DNA of 24,849 bases from Methanomassiliicoccaceae archaeon UBA71 (GCA_002504405.1 DARO01000002.1:1-24849), one strand, 5' to 3'. Counted from the first letter of the stretch, positions 7,331-15,030 are shown. Notes: generated from the letters alone by a model not told the origin. Translations and numbers: made by a program.

Positions 7331-8379
7331 GAGCCTATGACCTCCTCCATCTTCTCCAGCATGAGGGCGTTGAGCTCCGCGGTCCCGACCGTGGGCCTGA
7401 CGCAGTTCTCGGTCCTGCGCTTGGATCCGAAGTCGCGTATTAGCACACCCCTCTCCTTGAGGCCGCCGACCAGCGCCTCGTGGTCGATGGGGGAGCGGGC
7501 GAGGATGAAGTTCGAATCGGACGGGAAGGGCTCGAACCCGAGCCTCCTCAGTCCGGCCTCGAGCTTGGGCCTCTCGGTGCGGACCATCTCCACGCTGCGC
7601 CTGACGAAGTCCTGGTCCTTCACCGCCGCGATCGCCGCCCCCTCGCTGATCGCGTTGAGGGAGTAGGGGATCTTGACGCACGTCATCATGTCGGAGAGCT
7701 TCCTGTTGGCCGCCATGTACCCCACCCTGAGGGCAGCCATGGCGTAGGCCTTCGAGAAGGTCCTCGTCACGACCAGGTTGTCGAACTCCTCGACCTTCCC
7801 GATCATGCCGTCCCCGGAGTACTCGGCGTACGCCTCGTCCACCACAACGATACCTTCGAACCTGGCGATGAGGTCCTCGAGGTCCTTTTGCCTGAAGCAG
7901 TTGCCGGTGGGGTTGTTGGGGGACGGGACTATCGTGACCTTGGCGCCCTTGTGCCTCACCATGGAGTCGACGTCGAGCTGGAAGTCCTCGGTCAGGTCTA
8001 TCTGCACTGATTTACCGCCGTTGCACTTGACGAAGTAGTCGTAGAGGGTGTACGAGGGGACGGGGACGACGCAGTCGTCGCCCCATCCCGTGAATGTCTT
8101 GAAGATCACGTCGAGCATCTCGTCGGACCCGTTGCCCGCTATGAGGTTCTCCGGTTCGAGGCCGTAGAGGTCGGCGAGAGCCTCCCTCAGCCCGCGGGAG
8201 TAGGTGTCGGGGTACCCGTTGAGGTCCCAGCGGCTCTCCTTGAGGTACCTCTCGGCGGCGGGGTTGGATCCGAGCACGTTCGTGTTGGTGTCCATCCTGA
8301 CTTCGCCTGATAGCCTGGGGCTGTAGTAGGTCTGGAAGTCCCTGGTGGTCTCCCTCATGATGCTCCTGTCGAGCTCCAT
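7321..8379 (-). CDS. hisC: Histidinol-phosphate aminotransferase HisC
   Basis: This 352-aa PLP enzyme of fold type I transaminates imidazole acetol phosphate to histidinol phosphate. Visible are the cofactor loop GNGSDEMLD (about residues 81-89), SPNNPTGN in the substrate region, the VVDEAYAEYSG segment with the Asp that pairs with the PLP nitrogen, and TRTFSKAYAMAALRVGY with the Schiff-base Lys. The length matches the family. The ATG at 8379 directly abuts the hisG stop (8380-8382), so the two genes are translated from one mRNA. Confidence 0.93.
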   Translation of the reverse strand: MELDRSIMRETTRDFQTYYSPRLSGEVRMDTNTNVLGSNPAAERYLKESRWDLNGYPDTYSRGLREALADLYGLEPENLIAGNGSDEMLDVIFKTFTGWGDDCVVPVPSYTLYDYFVKCNGGKSVQIDLTEDFQLDVDSMVRHKGAKVTIVPSPNNPTGNCFRQKDLEDLIARFEGIVVVDEAYAEYSGDGMIGKVEEFDNLVVTRTFSKAYAMAALRVGYMAANRKLSDMMTCVKIPYSLNAISEGAAIAAVKDQDFVRRSVEMVRTERPKLEAGLRRLGFEPFPSDSNFILARSPIDHEALVGGLKERGVLIRDFGSKRRTENCVRPTVGTAELNALMLEKMEEVIGSCR

Positions 8380-9243
8380 TCAGTTCACCAGCCTCTCGAT
8401 GGGCGTAGTGAGTATGCCCTTGGCGCCGATCCTCTTCAGCTCGGCGATGACATGGAACGTCTGGTCCGAATCGATGACGGCATGGACCGCGACGTACTCC
8501 CCGTTGCCGGCGATCTCGAGGACTGTGGGCCCGCCTATGCCGGGGATGATGGCCTCGACCTCCGGGAGCCTAGCCCTGGGCACGTCGGCCATGACGTACT
8601 TCTTGTTCTCCGCCTCTATGACGCTCTGGATGGAGTTGACGAGCTCGCTGATGAGCGCCCCCTGCTCCTGAAGGGCCGCCTCCGAAGTGAACACGGCGGC
8701 CTGGGAGTCGAGTATCCTCCCCGCCTCTATCATGCGGTTCATCTTGAGGGTGGACCCGGTGGAGACGAGGTCCACGATGAAGTCGGAGATCCCCAGGTAG
8801 GGCATGATCTCCGCGGCACCAGTGACGACGATGATGCTGACCTCCTTCCCGAGGGATTCGAAATACCTCCTGGCGATGTTCGGGTAGGATGTGGCGATCC
8901 TGCTGCCGTCCTTGATCTCGGACGCGTCCCTGATCCCGGAGGCCTCCGGGACGGCTACGGCCATGTGGCAGTACCCGAACCTAAGGTCTAGCGCATCGAT
9001 CAGGGAGTATCCGGACTCGGCGACCTGGTCCTGGCCGGTGATCCCTATATCTATGGCCCCGGTGGCCACGAACTCGGGAATGTCCTGGGCGCGTAGGAAG
9101 AGGACCTCGACGTCCTGGTTCCTCGCTTTTATGTACAGCTTCCTGCCGATGTCCTCACCCAGGTCAAGCCCTGCCTTGGTGAGGAGCTCGATGGTCCTCT
9201 CGTTCAAACGTCCCTTGTTTGGAACACCGAATTTCAGCGTCAT
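8380..9243 (-). CDS. hisG: ATP phosphoribosyltransferase HisG, long form
   Basis: This 287-aa enzyme joins ATP and PRPP in the first, feedback-controlled step of histidine synthesis. It starts LKFGVPNKGRLNERTIELL, has the GAIDIGITGQDQV segment and the PRPP loop VSTGSTLKMNRM (about residues 160-171). It extends about 75 residues past the catalytic part, which is the regulatory ACT-like domain of the long form, so no HisZ is needed. GAGGA precedes the ATG at 9243 by about 7 nt. It is the promoter-proximal his gene, 46 bp after the SMR pair. Confidence 0.94.
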   Translation of the reverse strand: MTLKFGVPNKGRLNERTIELLTKAGLDLGEDIGRKLYIKARNQDVEVLFLRAQDIPEFVATGAIDIGITGQDQVAESGYSLIDALDLRFGYCHMAVAVPEASGIRDASEIKDGSRIATSYPNIARRYFESLGKEVSIIVVTGAAEIMPYLGISDFIVDLVSTGSTLKMNRMIEAGRILDSQAAVFTSEAALQEQGALISELVNSIQSVIEAENKKYVMADVPRARLPEVEAIIPGIGGPTVLEIAGNGEYVAVHAVIDSDQTFHVIAELKRIGAKGILTTPIERLVN

Positions 9244-9260
9244 TTGAGTCCTCTGCTTTT

Positions 9261-9268
9261 TTGTATAA
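9261..9268 (-). promoter_or_regulatory. Possible TATA box of the his cluster
   Basis: Minus-strand TTATACAA followed by a run of A lies 18-25 bp before the hisG ATG. It is the only AT-rich element in the 46-bp gap. The spacing is slightly short, so the his genes may instead be read through from the SMR genes. Confidence 0.3.
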
Positions 9269-9289
9269 GCGTGAGGTAGATAACGGTTA

Positions 9290-9643
9290 TCATCGGGCCC
9301 CGCCGGAGTCCTCTGGCTCCCCGTCCACGAGGTTGAGACCGATGACGCCGGCGACGACCATGGCGAAGAACACCCATCCCAGGGCGTTCAGGTACTCGCC
9401 GAAGAGCAGCATGCCCATGACTATCGATCCCAGGGCGCCTATGCCGACCCACACCGAGTAGCATACTCCCATGGGCAGCCCGCCCTTGAGCCCCCTGTTG
9501 AGGAGCAGGACGCTTCCCACCAGGAGGACACCTGTCACCACCGTCCACAGGATGCTGGAGAACCCGTCGGAAAGCTTCATGGACGTCGCCCATCCAGTCT
9601 CCAGGACCCCTCCGGCCACGACCATCAGCCATGCCCTGTTCAA
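9290..9643 (-). CDS. SMR family exporter subunit (downstream gene of pair), TTG start
   Basis: This 117-aa protein has four predicted membrane helices and the small multidrug resistance layout: the essential Glu in GGVLETGWATSMK (helix 1) and the YSVWVGIGALGS segment in helix 3. That segment, with GIGA, looks more like the SugE/Gdx (guanidinium exporter) branch than EmrE. The start is TTG at 9643: GGAGGTGAT lies just before it, and no ATG would keep helix 1 complete. The TTG overlaps the stop of the upstream SMR gene by two bases (TTGA). The substrate is not determined. Confidence 0.85.
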   Translation of the reverse strand: MNRAWLMVVAGGVLETGWATSMKLSDGFSSILWTVVTGVLLVGSVLLLNRGLKGGLPMGVCYSVWVGIGALGSIVMGMLLFGEYLNALGWVFFAMVVAGVIGLNLVDGEPEDSGGAR

Positions 9644-9972
9644 GCCATCACCTCCGAGCTGAGCTCGAGGCCGACGACCCCGGCGATGATCAGGAAAACG
9701 AACAGGACCTTCAGGCGACCTATCCTCTCATGGAACACGAGCATGCCGGCTATGAGCGTGGTCACGGCCCCTATCCCGGTCCATATGGAGTACGCCACCC
9801 CGACAGCCATGTCCTGCATTGCGAATGCGAGGACGCCCGGGCTGACGAACATGATGACCACTGCGAACACCCCCCAGGCTACGGAGCGGGTGTCGTTGAA
9901 CTTCTTCAGCCCGATGACCCAGAGCGGCTCCAAGAGCCCTCCGATGATGACCCATGCCAGTGCGGCGTCCAT
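9640..9972 (-). CDS. SMR family exporter subunit (upstream gene of pair)
   Basis: This 110-aa protein has four helices, with the key Glu in GGLLEPLWVIGLKK and the YSIWTGIGAVTTLIAGM segment of the SugE/Gdx branch. Two adjacent, coupled SMR genes usually encode a heterodimer in which the subunits insert with opposite topology, as in known paired SMR exporters. The start at 9972 is preferred over an in-frame ATG at 9993 because the AT-rich box at 9992-10002 lies 25 bp upstream of 9972 and overlaps 9993. A leaderless mRNA is likely. Confidence 0.82.
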   Translation of the reverse strand: MDAALAWVIIGGLLEPLWVIGLKKFNDTRSVAWGVFAVVIMFVSPGVLAFAMQDMAVGVAYSIWTGIGAVTTLIAGMLVFHERIGRLKVLFVFLIIAGVVGLELSSEVMA

Positions 9973-9991
9973 GCGTGCCGATTCCACCGCC

Positions 9992-10002
9992 ATTATATTA
10001 TT
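9992..10002. promoter_or_regulatory. Shared divergent TATA element
   Basis: ATTATATTATT reads as a TATA-like box on both strands. Its centre is about 25 bp from the SMR ATG (9972, minus) and 28 bp from the ATG at 10025 (plus). Neither start has a clear ribosome binding site, so both mRNAs may be leaderless. Confidence 0.5.
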
Positions 10003-10024
10003 GTGCCCATGCATTGCGACGCCC

Positions 10025-10573
10025 ATGGACAGGATGGATTTCCTCGATCGGCTCAGGGGCGAGAGGGGCGCGGTCCGCGTCGAGATCATGCCCGACGAGC
10101 TGGTGGAGGCCATATGCAGGGAGGAGTCCACCGTCACCGGGGCCATGGGGAACATGCCAGTGAGGAACACCGGGCTGAAGGACTGCCTGCAGAGGAACAC
10201 CAGGGTCTGCGTGTTCGACGACTACAGGCTATGGAAGCCCAGGACGTCGACTATGCGCATGGTGTCCGACGACGGGACCGTCCTGGGTCACAACATCCTC
10301 AGGTCCCAGGCCCCAGAGTACATGAAGCGCGGGGACGTCGTGTTCATCTCAGAGGACTTCGTCTTCTATCCGGATCGCGTGGGGGACGGGCGCATGACGA
10401 TGGAGATGCTGAGCGCCCCCTTCTTGGGCACCGGCGGATGGGTCCCGGAGGACTCGCACGCCGTCATATGGTACTCGTCGACCACGAGCTCCGAGATCAT
10501 ACACAGGTGGTACGGCCAGCCCCAGGAGGGCCTTGCCACGGCCATCATAGCGTTCGATGCAGGCTCAGAGTGA
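10025..10573 (+). CDS. Conserved-looking protein of unknown function
   Basis: I do not recognise this 182-aa protein. It is soluble, with no signal peptide or membrane segment, and mixes charged and beta-type stretches (VCVFDDYRLW, GDVVFISEDFVFYPD, HAVIWYSST). It has two cysteines (in GLKDCLQ and RVCVFDD) and no recognisable metal or nucleotide motif. Coding character is supported by codon use like its neighbours, a TATA-like box at the right distance, and a frame open to the very end of the interval. Start could also be ATG 10034. Its last 9 bases overlap the end of the convergent cbiK gene. Confidence 0.7.
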   Translation: MDRMDFLDRLRGERGAVRVEIMPDELVEAICREESTVTGAMGNMPVRNTGLKDCLQRNTRVCVFDDYRLWKPRTSTMRMVSDDGTVLGHNILRSQAPEYMKRGDVVFISEDFVFYPDRVGDGRMTMEMLSAPFLGTGGWVPEDSHAVIWYSSTTSSEIIHRWYGQPQEGLATAIIAFDAGSE

Positions 10574-11359
10574 CCTCATCGCGGCGTCGATGTGGTCCAT
10601 GAACATCTCCCTGAACCCGGGGCACTCGCCCATGCCCTTCACGACGCACCTCACCCCGTAACCAGCCGACTCCATGACCGACCTGAGGGAGTCCTCCTCG
10701 TCCCCGGCCATGTCGTTGTTCGCGTGGTCCCCTGCGACGACCATGAGCGGGAAGAGCACGACGTTCTCGTACCCCCTCCCCTCCATGAGGGCGAGGGTGT
10801 CGTCGAACTCTGGGAATCCCTCCACCGTGGTCACGTACACGTTGCCCATGCCGCTGAGCCAGAACTTCAGCTGCAGCTGGCTGTAGGTGGCGTTCGCGTA
10901 GTGCTCGGAGCCATGCCCCATGAGGACCAGGGCATCCCTCTCCCCTACCAGTCCCATCAGGTTCTCGCGGACGGCCTCGACCATCTCGTCGTAGTCCTCG
11001 GATGTGGTGAGAAGCGGCTTGCCCATCCTGAGGTTGCTTATGTTCCCGACGTGCTCGGACACGATCCTCACAACGTCGTCGTACTCCTTGCCGTTCATCA
11101 CGTGGGTGGGCTGTACGACGACAGTGTCGAAACCCTCCCTCACGAGCCTGTCCATGGCGTCGGTCACGTAGTCGATCGAGACCCCGTCCCTCTCGCGGAT
11201 CTTCTTGATGATCATCCTGCTGGTGAACGCCCTCCTCACCTCCCAGTCCGGATAGCGCTCCGCCGCCATGCGCTCGATGGCGCCGATAGTGCGGTCGCAG
11301 TTGTCGTTGTAGCTCGTTCCGAAGCTTGCGATGAGGATTGCCTTCTTGGAGGGCGACAT
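10565..11359 (-). CDS. cbiK: CbiK-type sirohydrochlorin cobaltochelatase
   Basis: This 264-aa class II chelatase inserts cobalt into sirohydrochlorin in the anaerobic cobalamin pathway. The start KKAILIASFGTSYNDN is typical. The metal-binding residues known for CbiK are present: His149 in LMGHGSEHYAN, Glu180 in TTVEGFPEFD, and His212 in VAGDHANNDMAGDEEDS. In methanogens a relative can also insert nickel on the way to F430, so the metal is not certain. The presence of corrinoid-dependent methyltransferases in the window makes a B12 role fitting. The ATG at 11359 lies about 25 bp after a TATA-like box and seems leaderless. Confidence 0.88.
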   Translation of the reverse strand: MSPSKKAILIASFGTSYNDNCDRTIGAIERMAAERYPDWEVRRAFTSRMIIKKIRERDGVSIDYVTDAMDRLVREGFDTVVVQPTHVMNGKEYDDVVRIVSEHVGNISNLRMGKPLLTTSEDYDEMVEAVRENLMGLVGERDALVLMGHGSEHYANATYSQLQLKFWLSGMGNVYVTTVEGFPEFDDTLALMEGRGYENVVLFPLMVVAGDHANNDMAGDEEDSLRSVMESAGYGVRCVVKGMGECPGFREMFMDHIDAAMRSL

Positions 11360-11380
11360 ACCGAGTTGGATGTGTCCTCC

Positions 11381-11390
11381 AATTAAAAAT
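11381..11390 (-). promoter_or_regulatory. TATA-like box of cbiK
   Basis: Minus-strand ATTTTTAATT is centred about 26 bp before the cbiK ATG. It also serves as the T-rich tail of the upstream asd terminator hairpin. Confidence 0.5.
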
Positions 11391-11395
11391 GTATC

Positions 11396-11424
11396 GGGGA
11401 TGGGCGGGGTCCCGCCACATCCCC
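11396..11424 (-). terminator. Terminator hairpin after asd
   Basis: The arms GGGGATGTGGCGGG and CCGCCCATCCCC (minus strand, one bulge) form a long GC-rich stem just after the asd stop (11435-11437). The T-rich run ATTTTTAATT follows a few bases later, giving an intrinsic-type terminator. Confidence 0.6.
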
Positions 11425-11434
11425 CGCTGGGGTT

Positions 11435-12496
11435 TCAGAGGAGCCCTCTGGCTCTTGCGAGCTCGGCGTTCAGGACGGATCCGCCCGCCCCGCCCCTGAG
11501 TGTGTTGTGGGACATCGCGAACGCCTTGTAGTATCCATTGCTCTTCCTGAGCCTGCCGATGGTGACGGCCATCCCCCTGGCGCGCTCGGGGCGGCCAGCC
11601 ATGGCGTCGAATACGGGCTGGGGCCTGTTGTCCTCCTTCCTGACGATTATGGGCTGCTCGGGCGCGGAGGGGAGCCCGAGGGTCTGGGGCTCGCCGCGGA
11701 ACCCGGCGAGGCACGCCTCGAGCTCCTCGAGGGTGGGCTGCCCCTCCATGTCGAGTACAAGCGACTCGAGGTGCCCGTCGACGACGGGGACCCTGGCGCA
11801 GTTCGCCATGACCTTGAACTGCGCGAAGTTGAACTTGCCGTCGGAGTAGGTCCCGAGCATCTTGGCGAGCTCGGACTCCATCTTCTCCTCCTCGTGGCTG
11901 ATGAACGGGACGATGTTGCCGACAGCGTCCAGGGAGGGGACGCCCGGGTATCCGGCACCGGACAGGGCCTGGTAGGTGGACACGAACACCTGCTTGAGTC
12001 TGAAAGAGTCGTCGATGGCCTTCAGGGGGGCGGCGATTCCCGTGGAGGAGCAGTTTGCGTTGGTTATGATGTACCCTCCGTCCGCGAACGTGGGCTGGTC
12101 CCTGATCGACTCTATCTGGTCGGGGTTGACCTCGGGGATGAGGATGGGAACATGCTCGTCCATCCTGTGGGATCCTGCGTTGGTGAATACCGCGACACCG
12201 GAGTTCGCCAGTTCGGTCTCGGTAGGCCCGGCGAGGTCTGAGGGTATCCCGCTGAACGCGAGCCTGCAGTTCTTGGCGATCTTCTGGATGTCCATGGTCT
12301 CGATGCGCCTCTCCATGGTCTCGTCAAGGTAGACGTGGTCCCTGACCTTCAGGACGTCCGCCAGCTTCTTTCCCTGGGACCTCTCGGATGCATACAGGCC
12401 CTCGATCTCGAAATACGGGTGGTCCTCTAGCATCTGGATGAATCTCTGGCCGATCATACCGGTCGCTCCGAGGACAGCTACGCTGATCTTGCTCAT
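11435..12496 (-). CDS. asd: Aspartate-semialdehyde dehydrogenase
   Basis: This 353-aa enzyme reduces aspartyl phosphate to aspartate semialdehyde, the branch point to threonine, methionine and lysine. The NADP-binding loop is GATGMIGQ (residues 10-17), and the catalytic Cys149 is in NANCSSTG. Other family segments are TYQALSGAGYPG, ARVPVVDGHLESL and, at the end, SHNTLRGGAG. It is the archaeal/fungal-like form by these motifs. GAGGG precedes the ATG at 12496 by about 8 nt, and a TATA box sits at 12534-12542. Lysine is the precursor of pyrrolysine, but a direct link with the pyl genes is not implied. Confidence 0.93.
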   Translation of the reverse strand: MSKISVAVLGATGMIGQRFIQMLEDHPYFEIEGLYASERSQGKKLADVLKVRDHVYLDETMERRIETMDIQKIAKNCRLAFSGIPSDLAGPTETELANSGVAVFTNAGSHRMDEHVPILIPEVNPDQIESIRDQPTFADGGYIITNANCSSTGIAAPLKAIDDSFRLKQVFVSTYQALSGAGYPGVPSLDAVGNIVPFISHEEEKMESELAKMLGTYSDGKFNFAQFKVMANCARVPVVDGHLESLVLDMEGQPTLEELEACLAGFRGEPQTLGLPSAPEQPIIVRKEDNRPQPVFDAMAGRPERARGMAVTIGRLRKSNGYYKAFAMSHNTLRGGAGGSVLNAELARARGLL

Positions 12497-12533
12497 GGGG
12501 TGTTCCCTCTATGGGCCAGTCATCCCAGTCCGA

Positions 12534-12542
12534 TTTATAAAT
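12534..12542 (-). promoter_or_regulatory. TATA box of asd, inside the end of larB
   Basis: TTTATAAAT on the minus strand covers the larB stop codon (TAA, 12535-12537). It lies about 42 bp from the asd ATG, predicting a short leader that contains the GAGGG ribosome binding site. Confidence 0.6.
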
Positions 12543-13305
12543 CTAGTTGCCCGCGCGACTGATGGTTGATCATGCTGGCGAGGTACCCCGCCCCGAAGCC
12601 GTTGTCGATGTTTACGACGCTCACTCCGCTGGCACATGAGTTCAGCATCGAGAGGAGCGCCGCCAGACCCTCGAAGGAGGCACCGTACCCGACGCTCGTC
12701 GGTACAGCTATGACGGGGCAGTCGGCTAGGCCGCCCACCACGCTGGCAAGCGCGCCCTCCATGCCCGCCACCGCCACTATGGCGTTCGAGCTCATTATGT
12801 CGTCCAGATGGGAGAGGAGCCTGTGGATCCCGGCGACCCCCGCGTCGTAGACCCTGACGACCCTGTTTCCCAGGAGCTCGGCCGTCTGGGCGGCCTCCTC
12901 GGCCACGGGTATGTCGCTGGTGCCCGCGGTGATGACCGTGATGCGGCCGAGGTCCGACGGGGCGGGACGCTCGCCTATGACGCCTATGCGGCTGACCGGG
13001 TCGTAATCCACGCCGATTCTTTCGGACACGGCCTCTGCGGATTCCGGTGTGAGGCGGGTGACGATGATGCATCCCTGCCCGGACCCGGACATGGCTTCGG
13101 CTATGCCCGCGATCTGGTCGGGCGTCTTGTTCGCCCCGTAGATGATCTCCGGAACCCCCTGGCGGATGCCGCGGTGCGAGTCCACCTTCGCGTAGCCGAG
13201 GTCCATGAACGGCTCCTCCTTCAGGCGGAGCACGGCCTCGTCGATAGACATCCTGCGGTCCGCAACGGCCTCAAGCAGCTCCCTGGCCTCATCGGCATCC
13301 ATCAT
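12535..13305 (-). CDS. larB: LarB, pyridinium dicarboxylate synthase of nickel-pincer cofactor
   Basis: This 256-aa protein belongs to the AIR-carboxylase-like LarB family, which carboxylates and hydrolyses nicotinic acid adenine dinucleotide to start the nickel-pincer nucleotide (NPN) cofactor. The C-terminal part has GMEGALASVVGG, VPTSVGYGASFEGLAALLSMLNSC and VVNIDNGFGAGYLA; the Cys of LNSC is the residue known to bind the pyridinium substrate. The ATG at 13305 (or 13302) follows GGGAGG by a few bases and overlaps the end of larE. It is the only gene in the window with a TAA stop. LarC, the nickel-inserting partner, is not nearby. Confidence 0.88.
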   Translation of the reverse strand: MMDADEARELLEAVADRRMSIDEAVLRLKEEPFMDLGYAKVDSHRGIRQGVPEIIYGANKTPDQIAGIAEAMSGSGQGCIIVTRLTPESAEAVSERIGVDYDPVSRIGVIGERPAPSDLGRITVITAGTSDIPVAEEAAQTAELLGNRVVRVYDAGVAGIHRLLSHLDDIMSSNAIVAVAGMEGALASVVGGLADCPVIAVPTSVGYGASFEGLAALLSMLNSCASGVSVVNIDNGFGAGYLASMINHQSRGQLDL

Positions 13306-14035
13306 GTCGCCTCCCGGATAACACGGCCTCCATGCCGCCCATGGCCATGGAGACGTCCTCCTCCATGCCGTCCACGTACATATCATCTGCCAGGCGTATG
13401 AACGAACGTTCGCCGTCCGTGCGGACGCGGTGGCCCCTGCACCCGTACCTGTCCCGCAGGACGCTCTCCGCCTCCTCGGTCATGTCCATCAGCCCGGGGG
13501 TGATGGATGTCCCGCAGAGGACCCTCGTGGCACGGCAGGAGTTGGAGGGCTCATCCCAGTTCGGGAGGCCCATGGCCATGGAGCCGGCACGGACATCGTC
13601 CTTGGTAATGCCGCACATCCTCAGGGGGGACATCACCCCCAGCTCCCTCAGGGCCCTCATGCCGGGCCTCTCCTCCTCGCGGTCGGATGCGTTCGTCCCG
13701 TCGATGACGTCGGGGATCCCCAGCCTGTCCGCGACCATCCGCACCCTTCTGAAAATCTCCCTCTTGCACAGGTAGCACCTGTCAGGCCCGTTGGCGGCTA
13801 TGCCGTCCACGGACAGGATGTCCACATCGACGACGACGGGTTCGATTCCCAGGTGCCTGCATGCCTCCCCGGACCTCCTTAGGTCCTCGGCGGAGCTGAA
13901 CTGGGAGCGCACCGTCACAGGGACCACCTCGGACGCCATGCCCAACGCCATTCCCAGGAGGTACGTAGAGTCGGCGCCTCCTGAGAACCCCAGTACGCAA
14001 CGGGGGTGCTCCTCGAAGAAAGCTGGCAGGTCCAT
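13289..14035 (-). CDS. larE: LarE, sulfur transferase of nickel-pincer cofactor
   Basis: This 248-aa PP-loop ATPase adenylates and sulfurates the dicarboxylate made by LarB. The PP-loop is SGGADSTYLL (about residues 18-27). Also present are DRCYLCKREIF, DGTNASDREEERPGMRAL and PSNSCRATR, whose Cys matches the position of the sulfur-donating Cys in LarE of lactobacilli. A further Cys follows in RVLCG, so a cluster-based mechanism cannot be excluded. Start 14035 (MDLPAFFEEHP) has GGAGG one base before ATG and a TATA-like TTTTTACTAT about 28 bp upstream. An alternative ATG at 14113, overlapping the chorismate mutase stop, would add 26 residues of unusual composition. Confidence 0.85.
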   Translation of the reverse strand: MDLPAFFEEHPRCVLGFSGGADSTYLLGMALGMASEVVPVTVRSQFSSAEDLRRSGEACRHLGIEPVVVDVDILSVDGIAANGPDRCYLCKREIFRRVRMVADRLGIPDVIDGTNASDREEERPGMRALRELGVMSPLRMCGITKDDVRAGSMAMGLPNWDEPSNSCRATRVLCGTSITPGLMDMTEEAESVLRDRYGCRGHRVRTDGERSFIRLADDMYVDGMEEDVSMAMGGMEAVLSGRRHDGCR

Positions 14036-14057
14036 GCCTCCCGCTAACGTCTGTCGA

Positions 14058-14067
14058 TAGTAAAAAC
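14058..14067 (-). promoter_or_regulatory. TATA-like box of larE-larB
   Basis: TTTTTACTAT on the minus strand is centred about 28 bp before the ATG at 14035. It supports that start and a separate larEB transcript. Confidence 0.4.
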
Positions 14068-14112
14068 CTTGGATGGGCCCATCCCATCCAGCCAGGAGGC
14101 GATGTCGCGGCA

Positions 14113-14385
14113 TCACTCGAAGAAGTGCTTCTGCCTCTCCTTGGATATCAGCAGCAGGACCTTGGCTATCTGCTCGGACTCCTCCCTGGAGAGGCTGACC
14201 TCCTCGCAGAGCTCATGGTACCTCTGGATGACCTCCTTCTCCTTGTCGTCGTTCCAGTAGTTCTGCCCGGTGCTCTTCTTCGCCTTGGCGAGTTCGTCGG
14301 CAATCTCCATACGCGTGGCAATGAGGTCTATGATCTCCTCGTCGATCGCCTCGATCTGCTTCCTGAGCTCTTCGGTGGTAGGCAT
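14113..14385 (-). CDS. Chorismate mutase, AroQ (type II) monofunctional
   Basis: This 90-aa all-helical protein has the AroQ pattern: LRKQIEAIDEEIIDLIATRMEIADELAKAKK with the Arg of the first helix and the Arg and Lys that bind chorismate, then DKEKEVIQRY and the final helix ending KERQKHFFE. It converts chorismate to prephenate for phenylalanine and tyrosine. It stands alone, without fusion to a dehydratase or dehydrogenase. The ATG at 14385 lies about 31 bp after minus-strand TTAATAATGA. The ACT-domain gene is divergent and shares the 131-bp region between them. Confidence 0.85.
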   Translation of the reverse strand: MPTTEELRKQIEAIDEEIIDLIATRMEIADELAKAKKSTGQNYWNDDKEKEVIQRYHELCEEVSLSREESEQIAKVLLLISKERQKHFFE

Positions 14386-14410
14386 GTGAACGCCGATGTC
14401 ATCCAGGTCG

Positions 14411-14420
14411 TCATTATTAA
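14411..14420 (-). promoter_or_regulatory. TATA-like box of the chorismate mutase gene
   Basis: Minus-strand TTAATAATGA lies about 31 bp before the ATG at 14385. For the divergent gene, the AT-rich stretch AAAAATGATTAT at 14490-14501 lies about 20-30 bp before the ATG at 14517 or 14529. Confidence 0.45.
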
Positions 14421-14516
14421 GTTTTGTTCAAGGCAGGGCCCGGCCGTCACGGCATGCGTTCCCGGAGGCGCTGGAGCACATCCGATGAACAAAAATGATT
14501 ATCAATGCAATAATAC

Positions 14517-15026
14517 ATGCATGGTAGCATGGACGTAGTCGACAGGTGTTTCGCAGGGTTCCCTTCCCAGGGGAGGGTCGCGAACCTGCTCATACAGCAG
14601 GGGATCAGGGTAGAGGGCGGACGCGCCTACTGCGGGGACATCGAGCAGGGGGACTCGGCGATAGGACGCGCCTGCGGAGTCGACCGCAGGGTTGTGAAGG
14701 CGACGCTCGAGAGGATATCCTCCACACCGGAGCTGGACGCGGTGTTCTCCAAGCTCAGGTCCACGCTCTCGATGGCGGACCTGGCGCCGGAGATCGGGTG
14801 CTCGGCGATCGTGATAACCCCCACCGACGCATCGATGCCGGGGATCCTGGCCGACGTCACCTCCGTGCTCTACAGGTACGGGGTGTCCGTCAGGCAGGCG
14901 ATGGTGGACGACGGCGGCGACGTCAACAGCGCCGTGCTGAACGTCGTGGTCCACGGGAGGATACCCGCGGACTGCATCCCCGAGCTCAAGCAGTGCCGTG
15001 GGGTGTCGAGCATCCTGATAAGGTGA
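14517..15026 (+). CDS. ACT-domain regulator of amino acid metabolism
   Basis: This 169-aa protein has an N-terminal helix-turn-helix-like part (about residues 15-75: NLLIQQGIRV, then SAIGRACGVDRRVVKATLERI) and a C-terminal ACT domain (about residues 95-169: ITPTDASMPGILADVTSVLYRYGVSV). This matches the archaeal ACT-domain proteins predicted to regulate amino acid metabolism. ACT domains bind amino acids; the ligand is unknown. Its divergent neighbour is chorismate mutase, so an aromatic amino acid is a reasonable guess but only that. The start may be ATG 14517 or 14529. No ribosome binding site is visible for either. Confidence 0.75.
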   Translation: MHGSMDVVDRCFAGFPSQGRVANLLIQQGIRVEGGRAYCGDIEQGDSAIGRACGVDRRVVKATLERISSTPELDAVFSKLRSTLSMADLAPEIGCSAIVITPTDASMPGILADVTSVLYRYGVSVRQAMVDDGGDVNSAVLNVVVHGRIPADCIPELKQCRGVSSILIR

Positions 15027-15030
15027 AGAG

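Noticed and set aside
14035..14116. Longer LarE starting at GTG 14116 or ATG 14113
   Set aside because: The extra residues do not resemble LarE, and a ribosome binding site and TATA-like box favour 14035, although coupling with the chorismate mutase stop leaves some doubt.
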